Under the pieces are notes generated by a model that worked only from the letters and a program-made list of their open reading frames with translations, was not told the origin of the DNA and made no database searches. DNA of 7,149 nucleotides from Anaerolineae bacterium (GTDB taxonomy: Bacteria > Chloroflexota > Anaerolineae > JAFGEY01), in the NCBI GenBank assembly GCA_016929205.1, contig JAFGJF010000303.1:1-7149 (forward strand), given 5' to 3'. This document shows, in pieces, positions 5,066 to 7,149 of the stretch (positions are counted from its first letter, which is position 1; each line of letters starts with the position of its first letter). Both the position numbers and the translations under genes were made by a program.

Positions 5066-6982
5066 ATGTTTCACGGAAGGCATACGCGAGGCTTGGCCCG
5101 CGAAAAGGAAAAAGCTCGGGACGCGGGTAAAACGCTGCGGCGCTTGCTGGCGTATTTCAAGCCCTATATCGGTTTGGTCCTTGTCGTCGGCATGTTGGTT
5201 GTCGTTGGATCGCTGATCGAAGTGGTCAGCCCTTATCTGATCGGCGTCGCGGTCGATCAGTTTATCGATCCCAAGGGTATAGAGCGCACAGGCTGGCTGG
5301 CCTGGCTTCTTCCTCCGTCGATGGTGCCCGCCGCCGGGCTGAACCGGTTGATGCTGTTGCTGTTGGTTTTGTACCTGGGACGCTGGTTTTCCATGTCGGG
5401 CCAGTCGTTCCTGATGAATGTGATGGGACAAAAGCTGCTCCTGCAGATGCGCACCCAGATTCTCAGCCGAATTCACACCCTGTCGCTCAAGTTCTTTGAC
5501 GAGCGTGAGGCCGGCGACCTGATGAGCCGTCTGGTCAACGATACCCAGGTCATCAACCAGGTATTCAGCGGCGGTGTGGTGCGCCTGATCAGCTTTTCCC
5601 TCACTCTGTTTGGGATCGTGGTGACCATGTTTTCGACCAAATGGGATTTCGCCCTGGTCAGTTTTTCCATTTTGCCGCTCATTCTCCTGACGACGTCGGC
5701 TTTTGCCAAGCGGGCACGCGTGGCCTTTCGCCGCACGCGCGAGACGATCGGCGACGTCAGCTCTGAACTGCAGGAAAACATTTCCGGTGTTCGCGAAGTG
5801 CAGGCCTTTAGCCGTGAGCGCGAAAACGTGGCCGAGTTCCGCCAGATCAACCGCGCAAACCGGGATGCAAATGTGCGCGCTCAAACCCTGACATCTGCCT
5901 TTTCGCCTGCTCTAGACGTGATGAGCAATGCTGCCCTGGCTGTCGTGCTTGGCTACGGTGGCTGGTCCGTAATCCGCCACCCCGATCAGGTTTCCATCGG
6001 CATGGTCGTGGCCTTTATGACCTATGTCCAGCGCTTCTATCGTCCCATCCAGATGCTCTCGTCGCTGTGGACGCAGCTCCAATCGGCATTGGCTGGTGCG
6101 GAACGCATTTTTGAGCTGCTGGATACGCCCCCCTTGATTGTTGACGCACCCGATGCGGTAGAGCTGCCACCGGCCAAGGGGCGGATTGTGTTCGATCACG
6201 TCGATTTTCACTACAAACCCGATGAGCCGGTGCTCAAGGACGTCAGCCTGGTCGCCGAACCGGGACAAACCGTTGCCCTGGTCGGTCCGACAGGCGCGGG
6301 CAAGACGAGCATAGTCAGCTTGTTGATGCGTTTTTATGACGTCATTGGCGGAAGTATCTCGATAGATGGATATGATATTCGCCAGGTCAAGCAGGCCAAC
6401 CTGCGCCAGCAGATGGGCATTGTCCTCCAGGATACGTTTCTCTTTTCTGGGACGATTATGGACAATATCCGCTACGGTCGCCTTGATGCCACGGACGAGG
6501 AAGTGACCGAGTCCGCCAGGCTGGCCAATGCCCACGATTTTATCATGCGCCTGCCCGAGGGATACCAGACCGACATTGGTGAGCGTGGTCACAACCTGAG
6601 CCAGGGACAGCGCCAGTTGCTCGCCATCGCCCGCGCCATCCTGGCCGATCCGAGGGTTCTGATCCTGGACGAGGCCACCTCCAGCGTGGACACCCGTACC
6701 GAGCTGCTCATCCAGCAGGCCCTGGACAAGCTCCTCAAGGGTCGAACCAGCCTGGTCATTGCCCACCGGCTGAGCACCATCCGCAATGCTGACCAAGTGT
6801 TGGTCCTCGAAAAGGGCGAGATTGTCGAGCGCGGCACGCATACATCGCTGATGGATCTCCAGGGCCGGTACTATGATCTGTACATGAGCCAGTTCCGGCG
6901 CGAGAGCGACACGCAAGGTGAGGCGCTGGACGACAAAAGCGACGGTCGTTCGCCGCGTATGTTAACCCAGGTTGCTGGATAA
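5066..6982 (+). CDS. ABC exporter half-transporter, catalytic-site subunit
   Basis: This 638-residue protein has a six-helix membrane domain (helices near 34-62, 93-115, 164-188, 194-212, 279-301 and 310-332) and an ATP-binding domain from about 372 to 610. It carries A-loop Y383, Walker A GPTGAGKTS (407-415), Q-loop Q455, Walker B VLILD (531-535) with catalytic E536, and switch H567, so its own site is complete. Its signature is LSQGQ (511-515) instead of LSGGQ, and this motif faces the degenerate site of the first subunit. The paired deviations are good evidence that the two form one heterodimer. A basic, Lys/Arg-rich N-terminus (1-26) precedes the first helix. Start ATG 5066 lies one base after the previous stop, with AGGAGAGAGG (5051-5060) upstream. 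The earlier in-frame GTG 4985 would overlap the first gene by 80 bases and has no ribosome-binding site. Confidence 0.93.
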   Translation: MFHGRHTRGLAREKEKARDAGKTLRRLLAYFKPYIGLVLVVGMLVVVGSLIEVVSPYLIGVAVDQFIDPKGIERTGWLAWLLPPSMVPAAGLNRLMLLLLVLYLGRWFSMSGQSFLMNVMGQKLLLQMRTQILSRIHTLSLKFFDEREAGDLMSRLVNDTQVINQVFSGGVVRLISFSLTLFGIVVTMFSTKWDFALVSFSILPLILLTTSAFAKRARVAFRRTRETIGDVSSELQENISGVREVQAFSRERENVAEFRQINRANRDANVRAQTLTSAFSPALDVMSNAALAVVLGYGGWSVIRHPDQVSIGMVVAFMTYVQRFYRPIQMLSSLWTQLQSALAGAERIFELLDTPPLIVDAPDAVELPPAKGRIVFDHVDFHYKPDEPVLKDVSLVAEPGQTVALVGPTGAGKTSIVSLLMRFYDVIGGSISIDGYDIRQVKQANLRQQMGIVLQDTFLFSGTIMDNIRYGRLDATDEEVTESARLANAHDFIMRLPEGYQTDIGERGHNLSQGQRQLLAIARAILADPRVLILDEATSSVDTRTELLIQQALDKLLKGRTSLVIAHRLSTIRNADQVLVLEKGEIVERGTHTSLMDLQGRYYDLYMSQFRRESDTQGEALDDKSDGRSPRMLTQVAG

Positions 6983-6993
6983 AAACGCCCAAT

Positions 6994-7029
6994 TCTGCTC
7001 CCGTTGGTTAGCGACCCAACGGGAGCAGA
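6994..7029 (+). terminator. Strong hairpin ending the exporter operon
   Basis: TCTGCTCCCGTTGG (6994-7007) pairs perfectly with CCAACGGGAGCAGA (7016-7029): 14 bp with an 8-base loop, 11 bases after the last stop codon. No T-tract follows on the plus strand. On the minus strand a TTTTT lies several bases beyond the stem. It may be a factor-assisted terminator, or a hairpin that protects the 3' end. It is the only candidate end of the operon in view. Confidence 0.6.
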
Positions 7030-7149
7030 GCTCTACTGCTTATGGCGAGTAGTGCTCCATTGCTTCATGAATCTTGCTGCGCGTGATGGATGACAATCCG
7101 TCACCTCATCTTTTCCGTGCCCACATTTGATCGCCCTGCTTGCGCACTA
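7030..7149. other. Right edge, no gene supported
   Basis: The last 120 bases hold a 9-bp hairpin with one wobble, GTGATGGAT/ATCCGTCAC around GACA (7083-7104), followed by CTCATCTTTT. That would be at best a poor terminator. A minus-strand frame is open from the window edge to TGA at 7108-7106 and would end in ARKR. It could be the 3' end of a neighbouring gene, but only about 13 codons are visible. No conserved motif was recognised. Confidence 0.3.

Noticed and set aside
5912..6916. 334-codon minus-strand open frame within the second exporter gene
   Set aside because: Same reasoning: it mirrors the conserved ATP-binding domain and resembles no family.
7083..7104. Intrinsic terminator at the right edge
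   Set aside because: The stem is only 9 bp with one wobble, and the following CTCATCTTTT is a poor T-tract. No gene is known to end there, so I left it as an unassigned hairpin.

Overview
The window reads as bacterial chromosome of moderate GC content with Shine-Dalgarno-led genes and near-consensus sigma-70-type promoters. No gene here fixes the taxon. The gene content and the long charged N-terminus of RsgA would fit a Chloroflexota-like organism, but that is a low-confidence guess. No mobile element, tRNA, rRNA or CRISPR array was seen.

Layout: (1) Bases 1-461 are a non-trivial leader in front of rsgA. A TTGACA-N16-TATAAT promoter (88-115) is followed by a well-framed 21-codon small ORF (157-222) and two intrinsic terminators (263-305 and 385-419). 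The segments between them have several mutually exclusive complementarities. (2) Bases 462-1685 encode the ribosome-assembly GTPase RsgA, probably from a TTG start. (3) A bidirectional terminator (1713-1750) separates rsgA from the convergent minus-strand gene at 1779-2327. That gene encodes a single-domain response regulator with an unusual C-terminal membrane anchor. (4) A divergent intergenic region (2328-2563) holds a promoter for each direction and three evenly spaced operator-like palindromes. (5) Bases 2564-6982 form a tight operon: a TetR-family regulator, then two ABC exporter half-transporters. Its genes overlap by 4 bases and then are separated by 1 base. It ends at a 14-bp hairpin (6994-7029).

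How the genes work together: the tetR-ABC-ABC unit looks like an autoregulated efflux operon. The regulator would sit on the triple operator just downstream of its own -10 box and release when an inducer binds. The two half-transporters carry complementary active-site deviations. The first has Asp for the catalytic Glu and Gln for the switch His. The second has LSQGQ for LSGGQ. This is the pattern of an asymmetric heterodimeric exporter with one degenerate and one competent ATP site.

The most unusual part is the rsgA leader. One 11-15 base segment inside the small ORF can pair either with the ORF's own ribosome-binding region or with the loop of terminator 1. The arms of terminators 1 and 2 are also interchangeable. 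That is the architecture expected of a translation-sensing attenuator controlling a ribosome-biogenesis gene. It is inferred from complementarity read by eye, not from folding calculations.
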